Part shown: positions 1 to 9,525 of the stretch, in pieces
How the letters are laid out: every line of letters begins with the position of its first letter
Position numbering within the stretch: position 1 is the first letter of the stretch
From: Zonotrichia leucophrys gambelii
Taxonomy: Eukaryota > Chordata > Aves > Passeriformes > Passerellidae
Length of the DNA stretch: 64,000 bases
Direction of reading: 5' to 3'
NCBI RefSeq assembly: GCF_028769735.1
Contig: NC_088171.1
Span: forward strand, 146,713,917 to 146,777,916
Notes under the pieces: generated by a model
What the model was told of the DNA's origin: nothing
What the model saw: only the letters and a program-made list of their open reading frames with translations
Database searches by the model: none
Program-made: the position numbers and the translations under genes

Positions 1-1261
1 TGCCCTTTTTCAGCTTAAAGTCATTCCCTCCATTCCTACCCTTGTTTGTCCTTGCATCTTCTTCAATTGTTTATCTCAACAAGATGGTTCAAATGTTGCT
101 TTAAGATTTTTATTTCTATTTTTACTCTTTATGAAGAAATATGGCTGTATTCTGCTGTACATACATCCACACAATTCCTGTTGGCAGGTGTAGGAGTTTC
201 ATAGGAAAAATCCCAAGCCCTGAGAGATGTAGTCTGTGAGTACATAGTCCATCACAATTAGAGAACACTGGTTTACCATGGCTCTGCTTCTTTCACAACC
301 TAGCTAATGCTAGATAGCTACATTTTCTGCAACTAATATTTGTCAAAACAATGAAAAATCTTTAGTTATAATAGTGTAAATACTGGTTAAATCCTTAAGG
401 AATACAAACCTGACTAGTAACTATTCACTAGTAACAGGACTGATATCAGATTTATATGTCTGCAGGTTATATTCTGCTGTAAGCAAGAAATTTACTTGCT
501 AATATTAATCCAAATATACAGCTTGTTGCTGAACAAACATAGAAAAGTTGAAAGGTCTTCTGGATTTTATAATCTATGCTTCTCTCTCACTGAAAACAAC
601 CCAAACATAAATAGGTAATTAAAGGTATGACTGACTTATTCTTACTTTGCTAATGCATGTGTTTTTAGAATCCTGTTACAATAATTATATATTACATTAG
701 CATTCATTCTTGCAATTAATGTTCTGTTATGTGAACAGACAATAATTGCTGTTTACAGATTAATGGAGCCAGTTGTGCAGGTGCTTTTAGTCAAATTTGG
801 GAATGGTCAGCAAAACTTTGTTTCACATCTGATGGTTTCGACAGCATCAGATGTTACCACTGTGGCTGAGATCCTTCTGATGTGGTTTTACAAGAAGAGA
901 CTGCAATGTGCTTAGCATGGGTCTGCAGGGTAAACCTGTGCAGGAGTTGATGAAGAAGGAAACATTTTACTTGCTCTGAGATATAACTCACCATGAGAAC
1001 CTGAGCTGAAGCTGTTGAGCACAGAAGCGGGGGATTCTTGCAGTCATGAAGGCTCTTCCTGTTATTTATTGATGGGCATGAGAACAACTCTACAGACTTA
1101 AAGACTGTAAAAAAAAAAAACACTGTTCATAAATGTGAGCCACCTTGGGTAAACCCCAGAGTATAGGAGGTCCAAGTGCTAAAACAGCATTCACAGAAGG
1201 TGTCATTCTAAACTGGGAACTGTCTTATCCCCTTTCTCTTGTGAGACCCCTAAACTTACAT
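1..1261. other. Unique non-coding sequence, no gene seen
   Basis: AT-rich sequence with no recognisable coding exon, RNA gene or repeat family. The short minus-strand open frame at 854-1123 has no domain and begins beside a run of A residues; I treat it as chance. Confidence 0.6.
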
Positions 1262-1480
1262 CACATCTAAAAGTCAACAGGACCAGAGAGGGTTAACCTT
1301 GGCTGAGGGTCAAACTCCCACACAGCATCTCACTCCCTATCCTCAATAGGATGGGGAAGAAACTATGGCAGAAAAATCTGTGTGTTGAGACAAGGACAGG
1401 GAAAGCACTTACCAGGGATTCCTGCCCTGGGCCTGGAGCCCCTCTGTCCCTCCCTGTCCTCCATCCCCCTTGGGGTCTCT
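1262..1480 (-). mobile_element. Possible degraded avian LTR-type repeat fragment
   Basis: The block with the phrases CACACAGCATCTCACTCC, GGATGGGGAAGAAAC and TTGAGACAAGGACAGGGA resembles dispersed LTR-type repeats of songbird genomes that I recall, in reverse orientation. It is GC-richer than its flanks. I cannot find termini or a target-site duplication, and the family name is not certain. Overlapping open frames on both strands are short and have no domain. Confidence 0.3.
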
Positions 1481-4400
1481 CTGCTGCTTCCTCCTTGTCT
1501 GACATTGCTGCCTTTGGCCTGTTCTGGAAACTCTTTCTCCCTCAGGCATCACCAGCTTGGATGTCAGAGATGTTCCCTGAATTTGGGTCACATGAAAAGA
1601 CCTTATGAGACGTCACATGGTGTATAAGAAGTCATAGAGTCTCACATGAAACATAAGGACTTAAAGTTCTTTTCCTGATTTAAAGATTTATGGCTCAGAA
1701 AGTTATGAAAATATGTGTAGTCTCACAGTGAAGTTAGAGAGACATTCTGGTAAGAGATTTGCCATATGTCTTCAGCTCTCCTGTAAATGGCTGTGGTTCT
1801 ATTCATAGCAAGCCCTGAAGAAAGATGGCTGAAAAAAGGGTTTTGACAACAGGAATATATCTTTGTTAATAAGCTCCTTTGGAAATCTGAACAATCTTAC
1901 AGGATGTCTTCTGTTCTCATTTCCCTTTTCTTATATTAATTAATTTCCTGATCACCACTGATGGATATGTTTCAAGTGAGCCATAGTATGTCAAACTGAT
2001 TTATAGAATAAAATGTGTATTTACTATTCCTGGATCCTTCTTCAATTAATATTGCAAAAGTGTGCTATTTATATAGTCAGGGAGGCAATTTTTCAGGACA
2101 ATTGCTATTACCTCTTCTACCTCTTAGCATAGTATTTCTTAGAGTAAAACTCCAATATATACATGAGGGCTCTTGTAGGCACAGGTTCACACCCAATGCT
2201 TCCATATTTGTAGACAGAACTGAATTTTAATTTAGATTTTAATTTAGTCTTAAAATAATGTATATTAATTCAAGTTACCTTTGGATTTATATTACAAGTT
2301 AGATTTGGGTTTATATTATCCTTCTGTTAATGCATGAGTCCCTCAGAAATATAGACATATTCAACTGGTTTGAAAGTAAAGACACAAACCCTTTGAGCTT
2401 TCAAAACACTAATTTATATCCCTGATATAAAGATCAGCCTCATTAGGTCAAAACATCCATGGGAATGAAAATAAGGATGAACAGGGAACGACCCTTTCTT
2501 AATAACTGTAAAAGAACTACATACTACACATATGTACATAATACATATTTGTTGTAACTGATCTAAAAAGAATGTGGTTCCAAGATTTTGTCTGGGATAC
2601 TTCTCAAGCTCTTCAAGTTTAAAAACTAACTCTAGTGGAAAAAATAGGAATATATTTTGAATATCTTATCAAAATACTGTTTGAAATATGAGTTTCCACA
2701 CTTTTATGGTGTATGATTAGTTCATATTTAGTCTCCTAATTTCACCCTTTGAATGGAACAAACAGAAAGACAAAAGCTAACTGAACTGATCCAGCTCATC
2801 TGAACAACTGAACCACTTTGATATACAGTGACTAAATAAATTGACAAAAGAAATGAAGGATGTGGAGGCTTTCTTAGGAGTTATTACCCAACCCAAGATG
2901 GTCCTTGAAGAAAGGTTGTTGCCCTGACAGCAGGATTGGCAGATCTGAGCAAGTACCAAGTCCTCAATTCCTGTGTTCCATTGGCTTATAAGCACTAGAT
3001 AATATCCTAGGCTTTTTAAGAGGTCAGGTTCAACCTGTGTTGTAACAAAGTAAACAAAGTAAAACTTCTTTAAATGTTTGGGTGAGTTATCTGACACAGA
3101 GATTAGGCACTGATGGTAGTCAAATACTTGGTTTATTCCTGCTGCACTATATTGAGGTTATTATCTCTTGATGGGTGGCAGGATGACTGAACATCATGGA
3201 ATGAAGAATTGTACTGAAACATCTGTTTTCCAGATTTCCAATTAATATCAACAGTCATTAGCAGCTCAGTTCTAAAAAAAGATGCAGCAAAAGGTCAGAA
3301 GTTTTCCTGAAGTAATAGTGTTTCATTGCCATTAACCCAGCCAATGAAATAAAAAAAATGACTTTTCATTTGCAGCAAGCAGGACTCAGGGAATCTGGCT
3401 AGTAGGACATGAAGATATCACACTAAGACATTGGTTTTATTTAGCCTAAGTCTGCAGTCCAAGTGAAGTTACCTGGTAGTGGCTGGTGTGAAAGAAAATG
3501 TTGATTTCAAAGGAACACAGATTCCCTGTTATTTTTGTCTTCACACCTAGTGGCAGATTTGCTTAGCAGTTTTCTTTTTTACTACAATTTATTCAGGAAA
3601 ATTATGAGTAACATCTCACCTTGCATCAGTGTGTAGAGAACTTGAAGATCAGAGCTGGAAAAAAACCAGTAAATAGGTGCCAAGTTTTTCAGGTTGCCAA
3701 GTTTCTTTAAATCCAATGTGTTTCATGAGCAAGAGTCAATTGGGCTTTTCAAAACACAGAGATAAAGCCTATTGGAGAACTTATACCACAAGTCAACCAT
3801 CTAAGGCTACCTCTAAATCATCCAAATTCAGAAATTACTATCCCACAGTCATATCCCTTTTCCTGGCATTGAAGGAATTAAAATGAAAAAAAAAAGTTTG
3901 AAAAGTGAAAAACATAACTATGAATTGTTCTTGATTGAAAAGTAAATCCATCCTTCTGTTACTGTTTTATAGCAAATGTACTGTACAAGTGCAAAGAAGA
4001 TACAGGAGAAGCAGAACACACCAACAACTGCAATCCCAAAATACTAGAAGTCATGCTCACATGATAATGTGTTTCAATGCTTGTTTTGTTAATAATTGTG
4101 GGAGATTCTTAACTTTTCATGAAATTGTTGGGGAAAATGGGGTATACCTCTTCTCAGGAATGCTCAGTTTTTTCACTCTTACTCCAGGATGAATTAAGGC
4201 AATCTAGTGCAAAAAATATCTAAAAATATATTAAGATTAAAAGGAGTCTTGAATTGATCTAAAGCAGAACTTATCATGACATTAGTTTGTATTCCAATGA
4301 AAATTTACACTAAAGACATTATTAGGTTTCTCCTTAAATTTAATAGCAGCATAATTTGAACAAACAAAAGGCAAGTTACCTTTTTGCTCTTTTTACTGTA

Positions 4401-4803
4401 GATGTCAGTAAAGATGAGTGACATCCTCAGACATGGAGTGGAAGAATAAGCAGAAGGAAAAAAAAAGCACAGGAAGAATTCTCTGCTTTGTGCTAAAGCC
4501 ACTAAACTATATGGAAGGTTTTGAGTATAGGTCTTGCTTCTCCAGTTTTACACAGTTCACACCAAATAGTTCTTGGAACAGAAAGTAGATGTCATTTTTG
4601 TATCCAAGGCCAAAACTCAGATTGATTTTCCCAGCTAATAAGTCTCCTAGAAAGTTGAATGCTTTGCCATGACAGCTTTTTGTACCATGTCTCCACATAA
4701 AACTCAGGAGTTTTCAGGCTCCTTGCAGAATATGCCAAGGTACCTTGACTCCCTTGGGACTAAGTTCCAAGACTATCCAATCATTAACAGAAGAGCTCTA
4801 TGC
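1481..4803. other. Unique non-coding sequence, no gene seen
   Basis: AT-rich DNA with short chance frames only (for example 2777-3097 minus and 3935-4192 plus), none with a domain, codon bias or splice context. It forms the 5' flank of the provirus. Confidence 0.6.
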
Positions 4804-5167
4804 TGTGGTGTGTTCTTAAGTTTGTTAGTTTGCTCCCCCCATTTTCTGTATTAAATGGTTTCTCCCTTTCCCAGGACTTCCTGCTGTTACCCTGTCAGTT
4901 AGGTTGCTATGGAAATGAAACTGCTCCTCCCCTGGTTTCTCTTATAAAGTGAAAGTGCCTCCTCCTTGGGCTCAGTCAATCACCCCTTTTCTCCTCCCAG
5001 GTTTCGAGAATTTTCTTTTCTCTGGGAGTTATGGTTGGCTGTAGCCCCGGAGCCCCTCCTATGATTTATAACAGTTGGTTACTTTAGTATATCAGTTATG
5101 TTTCGTACCTCCAAATATGTATTTCTATTGGTAGCCGGGTTTCCCTGCCTTCTTCCCCCCTTTTCCC

Positions 5168-5173
5168 TTAAAA
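5168..5173 (+). promoter_or_regulatory. Probable TATA-like box of the LTR
   Basis: TTAAAA lies 65 bases upstream of the AATAAA signal, after a pyrimidine-rich stretch. The alternative TTATAAAG at 4942-4949 is a better TATA match but would imply an R region of about 270 bases. Which one is used cannot be decided from sequence. Confidence 0.35.
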
Positions 5174-5237
5174 CCCTTTCCTGCCCCCTGTTCGGGGCCA
5201 TTTGCTGGGTGTTTCCCCTCCTTGTTGGTTCTTCTGT

Positions 5238-5243
5238 AATAAA
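5238..5243 (+). promoter_or_regulatory. LTR polyadenylation signal AATAAA
   Basis: It is the only canonical AATAAA within the LTR. It is followed by a T-containing stretch and then the CpG-rich U5-like segment, the expected R/U5 arrangement. Confidence 0.6.
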
Positions 5244-5429
5244 CCGACAGTTTACCCCCAGCAAGTGGTCGCCTCCTAATTCGTCTCTCACCGCGCTGCT
5301 CCGAGCTATCCCCCAGCTCAGCCCGAGGCCAAGACGCCGAGGGGGGCTGTTTTCTGATGCGCAGGGGCCCTGGCCTTCGCCCCTCACCAGATAGCCGGAT
5401 TCCAGGGCCGTGGACGCCCCCGCGCAGTG

Positions 5430-5449
5430 TGGCAGACCAATGTTGGAGC
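5430..5449 (+). other. Tentative primer binding site (tRNA-Lys-like)
   Basis: TGGCAGACCAATGTTGGAGC begins three bases after the proposed LTR terminal CA. It resembles, with mismatches and a small insertion, the Lys-tRNA primer binding sites of class II retroviruses (TGG...CCAACGT...GG.GC). It is decayed, so the tRNA assignment is a guess. Confidence 0.35.
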
Positions 5450-5927
5450 CTGAAATAGTGGCTAACCACGAAAACAGACCCCTCAGAAGTAGAATTTTTA
5501 GTTTCCAGTGAGCGCTACACTACCTCGGGGGGAGCAAGCTCCGTTGTAAGAGCGGCACTCCCTGTAAGATCAGAATCAGGAACCCTCGCACCCAGAGAGG
5601 ACGGTTCCAGAGACGAAAATACCCCTCCTGATTCATCGTTTACTGCTACCACCGGATTGGGTAAAGTCGAGCCCTGCTTTGAAGACCTTTCCGACTTTCC
5701 CCCTTGCCCTTTTAAAATTTCCCTGGGGGTGCATGCCCTGCCTTGGAGACCCACCCTCCCACCCTCTTTCCTTAAATTTTTTTTTCTTTTACTAAAGCCC
5801 CAGACTTGGGGACAGTAAGGGGGAGAGGAGAAGCTGGTAGAAAGTAGCTTTCTGTTGTTTTCAGGCGGGGGGTTGTACCATCAGAAAAATTTTCCCCCCT
5901 TTATAGTATTGGCAGTTCCTTTACTAT

Positions 5928-6180
5928 AAAAGCACTCTGAGTGCTAGTTTGAGAAAATCCCAGAAGGAAGTTTATTATATTGTTAAGAGTTTACTGCTTA
6001 GAAGTAACCAGAAAGCCCCCAAGCAAGAACTAAAATTCTTAACCAAGTAGATCTTTTCTAAATTTCCCTGAAATTTCCCCAGAACTTGCAAAACAGCCAC
6101 ACCTTTAGACTGCCGTTTTAGCAAAATTAGAACAAGCAGTTGATTCTAGAGAGACAAAATTAGCAACTGTGGCATTTTAA
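5928..6180 (+). pseudogene. gag: Remnant of gag matrix (MA) coding region, frameshifted
   Basis: From 5928 one frame reads as a basic and leucine-rich helix-forming segment with the look of a class II MA N-terminus, ending at a TAG at about 6048. A second frame from about 6118 reads as a short coiled-coil-like segment ending at TAA (6178-6180). The long gag frame downstream is in the third phase. So at least two indels separate MA from the rest of gag, and no intact ATG start is evident. Stops that fall where Trp is plausible may reflect the same G-to-A editing seen in pol. Confidence 0.5.
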
Positions 6181-6316
6181 GCGAACAGAGTGCTCACAAC
6201 TCTCCTCGTCCGGAGAACTGAAGAAAAGCCCTGCTCGTCCCCGTTCCCCCCGTTCGAACTCCCTTACCCCCCAACCCTCTCCCTATCCCCATAAGCAGGA
6301 GCCCTCTAGAGGGATT

Positions 6317-7825
6317 TTGAAAGCCGACAAAAAGCAAAGCTTCCATCCTACCCCTGCTCCCTCTCGACCAGCTCAGCCTCCCCATTCGAGGAGCCCTGAC
6401 CAAGCTCCTCCTCCATCCTCACCCTCTACCCCAGTTCCCAAGTCCCCAGTTGTAACCCCTAAGTCTGTTCAGTTTAGTACTGTCCAAGATGGCGACAGAA
6501 CTTCTTCTTCTTCCACTACCCCTTTTCTCTCAAGCGGCAACCCCTTCCTTTACCCTGAACACACCCCTTGCCCAATCCCCCCTCCCTCGTATCCTCCCCC
6601 CGTCCCGCTCGCTCCTCCGTACTCTGAGAAACCTTCAGCCCCCCCTCAAACTCCTCCCCCAGTTCAGCCTCCCGTTCCCTCCTCCTCCGCTTCACTTTCG
6701 CTTTCCCCTTCGCCTCCGAACGCTGCCCGGGGGGGGAGAGGGGTGGGTGGCCTTGCACACTCCCTCACCTTACGTCATCGCCAAACCCCGCCTCAACCTC
6801 CTCCAGTTTCGGTTCCAACACCCTCCCCCCGGGTTCCCACGAGTTGTCTTCGGAGGGGGGGGGGGCAGTGCCTTGGGGGGGGGGGGGCAGTGCCTGGCCA
6901 CAAGCCACAGCAAGTGCCTTTGCTAGAAGCGGCCCTGATTACCCACCACCTAGGCGGGGAGGGAACACTCCAGGCTCGGTGGGTGCCCTTAGCAGAGACA
7001 CTGAATAAAGAACTGTGCAAGGCACAGAAAGACTACTCCCGAAGGTCAGAATACTTCCGGGGTTTGCTACATAATACTCTTTCCCAGGGAGATTTAGTTC
7101 CGGCAGATCTGAGAGCACTCTTCTCCAGCCTTATAAGGCCTATGGAATTCAGAGTCTGGGTGAGGGAATGGGAGAGGGAAATATCGGAAGCCCTCCCGAG
7201 TCTTTGGGGTAATCCAGCAGTGTCCCATGATGCAGATGGTTTGATAATTACCCTAGATCAGCTTTTGGGTGAAGGGCAGTGGGCAGAAGGGGCAAAACAA
7301 GCAAGAGCTTTATTCCCCTCCCAGCTGATGGAGACGGCCCGAGCAGCTGAACGAGCTTTCTTCAAGCTGGAAGTAGTTACTTCCCAATGGGAAGATGATG
7401 AGGTTTTGCAAGGAGAGCATGAACCATACATGGAATTTATGGAGCGCCTCTACAGATATGTGGAAGCACAAGCGCTTGGAGATGATGATAGAGAAATGAT
7501 GCTCCAGAGAATGGCATATAGCAATGCAAACGCTGAGTGCCGCAAAGCTATAAAGACTCTCCCTCGTAGTCCTAGGCCTACAGTAGAGGCCATGATAGAT
7601 GTCGTGGTGCGTCAGGTCTCCCTGTCATCACGGCCTAAGAGGGCTTCCGTGGTTTTTACTGAATGCCCTGTGCAGGACTGCATAGAGGGAGAAGCTGCCC
7701 CCGTTGCCGGCCCTCCAACACCTGGGGTGGGCAAGAGAACATCGGCAACCCACCCCTGTCATCTCTGTAGTAAAGTGGGACATTGGATGCCACAGTGCCC
7801 TATGCGGCAAGACTACATGGAATGA
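6317..7825 (+). CDS. gag: ERV Gag polyprotein (proline-rich, CA and NC), long open frame
   Basis: Structural polyprotein of the provirus. The 502-residue frame begins at a TTG codon, and the frame is open back to 6164. No in-frame ATG occurs before 7142, so as it stands this is not a simple translation unit. Residues 1-200 are proline-rich and include late-domain-like motifs PPSY (89-92) and PSAP (106-109). Residues 200-435 are capsid: a major homology region at about 365-378 (Q-G-x2-E-P-Y-x2-F-x2-R-L) is followed by the [15 protein letters not shown] segment typical of class II CA. Residues 481-494 form one CX2CX4HX4C zinc knuckle. The N-terminal MA is out of frame upstream. The TGA at 7823-7825 comes 35 bases before a phased slippery site, so it is probably premature; the next in-frame stop is TAG at 7868. 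Trp and Gly codons are intact here, unlike pol. Confidence 0.85.
   Translation: MKADKKQSFHPTPAPSRPAQPPHSRSPDQAPPPSSPSTPVPKSPVVTPKSVQFSTVQDGDRTSSSSTTPFLSSGNPFLYPEHTPCPIPPPSYPPPVPLAPPYSEKPSAPPQTPPPVQPPVPSSSASLSLSPSPPNAARGGRGVGGLAHSLTLRHRQTPPQPPPVSVPTPSPRVPTSCLRRGGGQCLGGGGAVPGHKPQQVPLLEAALITHHLGGEGTLQARWVPLAETLNKELCKAQKDYSRRSEYFRGLLHNTLSQGDLVPADLRALFSSLIRPMEFRVWVREWEREISEALPSLWGNPAVSHDADGLIITLDQLLGEGQWAEGAKQARALFPSQLMETARAAERAFFKLEVVTSQWEDDEVLQGEHEPYMEFMERLYRYVEAQALGDDDREMMLQRMAYSNANAECRKAIKTLPRSPRPTVEAMIDVVVRQVSLSSRPKRASVVFTECPVQDCIEGEAAPVAGPPTPGVGKRTSATHPCHLCSKVGHWMPQCPMRQDYME
6855..6896 (+). repeat. Imperfect tandem duplication with G11 and G13 runs inside gag
   Basis: A unit of a G run plus CAGTGCCT occurs twice: G11 at 6855-6865 and G13 at 6875-6887. 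The gag frame stays open across it and encodes a Gly-rich linker between the proline-rich region and CA. Long G runs are prone to slippage and to sequencing error, so the local reading phase is less secure than elsewhere in gag. Confidence 0.8.
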
Positions 7826-7860
7826 AGGTGGAAGCGAGAAAAGGAGGAGAATCAAAAGAA

Positions 7861-7896
7861 AAAAAACTAGACTTGGAGCGCAGCTCCTCCCTGCGC
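7861..7896 (+). promoter_or_regulatory. Gag-pro -1 ribosomal frameshift site (slippery heptamer plus hairpin)
   Basis: The heptamer AAAAAAC at 7861-7867 is phased A AAA AAC in the gag frame, and a TAG stop follows directly at 7868-7870. A slip of -1 enters the frame used by the dUTPase-like, protease and early RT remnants. Ten bases downstream, GCGCAG (7878-7883) and CTGCGC (7891-7896) form a six-pair GC-rich stem with a seven-base loop. This matches the layout of class II retroviral gag-pro frameshift signals. A pseudoknot partner for the loop was not found. The upstream TGA at 7823 would stop most ribosomes before the site in this copy. Confidence 0.65.
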
Positions 7897-8436
7897 GTAG
7901 ATAGAAATGTAGCGAGCTGTTTATCACCATCCAAAAAAAGAAAAAACAAGAGAGAACCGCCGCACACCTTGCCAAATTTGACGTACCTATCAAATTCGAA
8001 ACACTTTACCTGTAATATTCTGCCCAAACCTGTACTTAACACCATGTCCTCTGTTTCCCCTTACAAGCTGCAGCTAACTAAGAGCATTTACCTCCCTAAC
8101 AGTAATTTACAACTAGTGTCTGTCAACTTACAACACCCAAGTCGCTAGAAGAAACTAAGACGATACAAGTAAACTGTCGTTAAAAACACAAAACACACAC
8201 CGCGAGACATCCACATAGTCCCTAGTCTAGTAACTACCAACCGAGACCGCTTCGCGGTAAAGCTGTATTGTGTCAAACCCCCGCTTTTCCTCCCTAAGAG
8301 ACAAATCATTGCTCAAGCCATTCCTGTGCCAAATAAAGACCATTGCTCGAACCCGATAGAGAAAGACTCGCCTCCGACCGTAGCCTAGACACAGTTAGCA
8401 GAAAAAGAAAAGCCCCGCCTGACATGTCAACTTTCA
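7868..8436 (+). pseudogene. pro: Remnant of pro N-terminal region, dUTPase-like
   Basis: In the -1 frame relative to gag, the sequence is open to 8148, then interrupted. Two stretches look like retroviral dUTPase: a segment ending with [12 protein letters not shown] (about 8090-8127) and, in another phase, one with [14 protein letters not shown] (about 8279-8320), which recalls the family's late P-x-(I/L)-P-K-G-x-x-I-A-Q-type motif with the glycine replaced. GG dinucleotides are absent from 7877 to 8255 and from 8258 to 8506, so Gly and Trp codons expected here are largely lost. The dUTPase identity is inferred from weak similarity. Confidence 0.45.
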
Positions 8437-8769
8437 TTGAGCAGAAACAAGAAATTAGTGAGAAGTCTTTTAAACACGAATACAGATGTGACGATCATTC
8501 CCTCCCGGGAATGGCCATCGCATTGGGGCCTGCAAAACGCAGCAAGCACGATTTCTAGTGTTAAGAACCTCCAATTAACAAACCAATCAAAGAACATTGT
8601 GCAAATTAAAAAGCCCGACGAGCAACTAGCTTCTATACGCCCGTTCATTTTAGATTATACAGAGCCCCTCTGGAGAAGAGACCTTTTAGCCCAGTGGGGA
8701 GCCAAAATCGATCTCCCGACAGCTCCCCAAGTTTTTCGAGCAGTGGCCACTGAAGAGTGCCAGACCTAG
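8437..8769 (+). pseudogene. pro: Retroviral aspartic protease remnant with ruined active site
   Basis: An open frame of 110 codons (no ATG; expressed only through frameshifting in a live element) carries the retropepsin pattern. The active-site segment reads [12 protein letters not shown] where the family has DTG (or DSG) followed by A-D-V-T-I-I. The flap region and the terminal [10 protein letters not shown] segment follow. Both the catalytic Asp and the Gly are replaced by Asn (AAC, AAT), which is consistent with G-to-A change, and the conserved Gly before R-D-L is Arg. Trp codons at two GG-retaining islands (8507-8528 and 8672-8746) are intact. The frame ends at TAG 8767-8769 and is in phase with RT downstream, so protease and RT were once one frame. 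The product would be catalytically dead. Confidence 0.8.
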
Positions 8770-9525
8770 AAACTAAATTCGCTTTCAAATAAACCAGTAC
8801 AAGTCAAGCAGTGGCCACTTAACAAGCAAAAACTAAAAGCACTCAACGAGCTCGTTCAAGAGCAATTATTAAAAAGCCACCTAGAAGAAACCATGTCACC
8901 TTAGAACTCCCCAGTGTTTGTCATCAAAAAGCCTAATAAAAATAAGTAGCAGCTCCTGACCGACCTTCGCCGAATTAATAGATTAATAATTGACATAAAT
9001 TCCCTTCAGCCAAAAATGCCCTCCCCAGCAATGCTCCCCCGAAATTAAGAATTAGCTGTAATTAATATAAAAGATTGCTTTTTCCAAATTCCCCTTCACC
9101 CAAAAGACGCCCCGCAATTTACATTCACAGTTCCATCCATCAACTGTCCCCAGCCAAGCACTATCATTAGTGTGTGCTTCCGCAAAACCTAAAAGTCAAC
9201 CCTGTAATCTGCCAGTAGTATATCACTTCACTACTGTCGCCCATTCATACAGCCCTCAAAGATGCCATCATTGTCCATCATTATATAGACAACATCCTTG
9301 TATGTGCACCCGACCACAGTCTACTTACCCATGCACTTAACCTGACAACCAATGCGTTAACTACTGCAAAATTCAAACTCCAGCAAAACAAAATTCAGCA
9401 AGTACCACCTTAAAAATACCTAAACCTCGAAATTACAAAGCAAACAATTGTGCCGCAAAAATTAACAATTCAAACAAAAATCCAGACCCTAGCAGATGCC
9501 CATCAACTGTGTAAATCTTTAAATT
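8770..9525 (+). pseudogene. pol: Reverse transcriptase remnant, N-terminal part, multiple nonsense changes
   Basis: Recognisable RT motifs occur in order: SP.NSPVFVIKK (about 8896-8931), LLTDLRRIN (about 8953-8979), the motif A segment INIKDCFFQIPL (9061-9096), VLPQ.L (about 9174), the YIDN box at 9282-9293 in place of YMDD, and KYLNLEIT (about 9414-9437). In-frame stops are TAG 8902, TAG 8947, TAA 9046, TAG 9168, TAG 9216 and TAA 9411. None is TGA, and several sit where the family has Trp. One small indel at about 9140-9150 changes phase. The first catalytic Asp (9064-9066) and the last Asp of YMDD (9291-9293) are both Asn. Homology ends near 9520, so thumb end, RNase H and integrase are gone. 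No GG occurs anywhere in 8815-9618. Confidence 0.85.

Larger units (their letters stand above)
4804..5426 (+). mobile_element. 5' LTR of the provirus
   Basis: The likely start is the TG at 4804 (TGTGGTGTGTTC...). The likely end is the CA at 5425-5426, just before a Lys-type primer-binding-like sequence. It contains TATA-like elements (TTATAAAG at 4942-4949; TTAAAA at 5168-5173), one AATAAA at 5238-5243 and a CpG-rich segment at about 5270-5425 that suits U5. If TTAAAA is the TATA box, the TATA to poly(A) spacing of about 70 bases is normal for a short R. No second copy of this LTR occurs in the window, so the ends cannot be fixed by comparison. Confidence 0.65.
4804..9525 (+). mobile_element. 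Truncated class II (ERVK/betaretrovirus-like) endogenous provirus
   Basis: The order is 5' LTR, leader, MA remnant, proline-rich region, CA with a major homology region, one zinc knuckle, slippery site, dUTPase-like remnant, protease and RT, all on the + strand. The CA motifs, the protease following a dUTPase-like stretch and the A AAA AAC frameshift heptamer fit class II (beta-like) retroviruses. Homology stops inside RT, just past the region before the connection domain, at about 9520. No RNase H, integrase, env or 3' LTR is visible, so the copy is a 5' fragment left by deletion or incomplete integration. CpG dinucleotides persist in gag and pol, which suggests moderate age. The 5' boundary (a TG near 4804) and the 3' boundary (9515-9620) are estimates. 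Confidence 0.9.

Noticed and set aside
6489..6926. 145-codon + frame overlapping gag in another phase
   Set aside because: Shadow frame produced by the C-rich proline-coding region of gag; it carries no independent motif.
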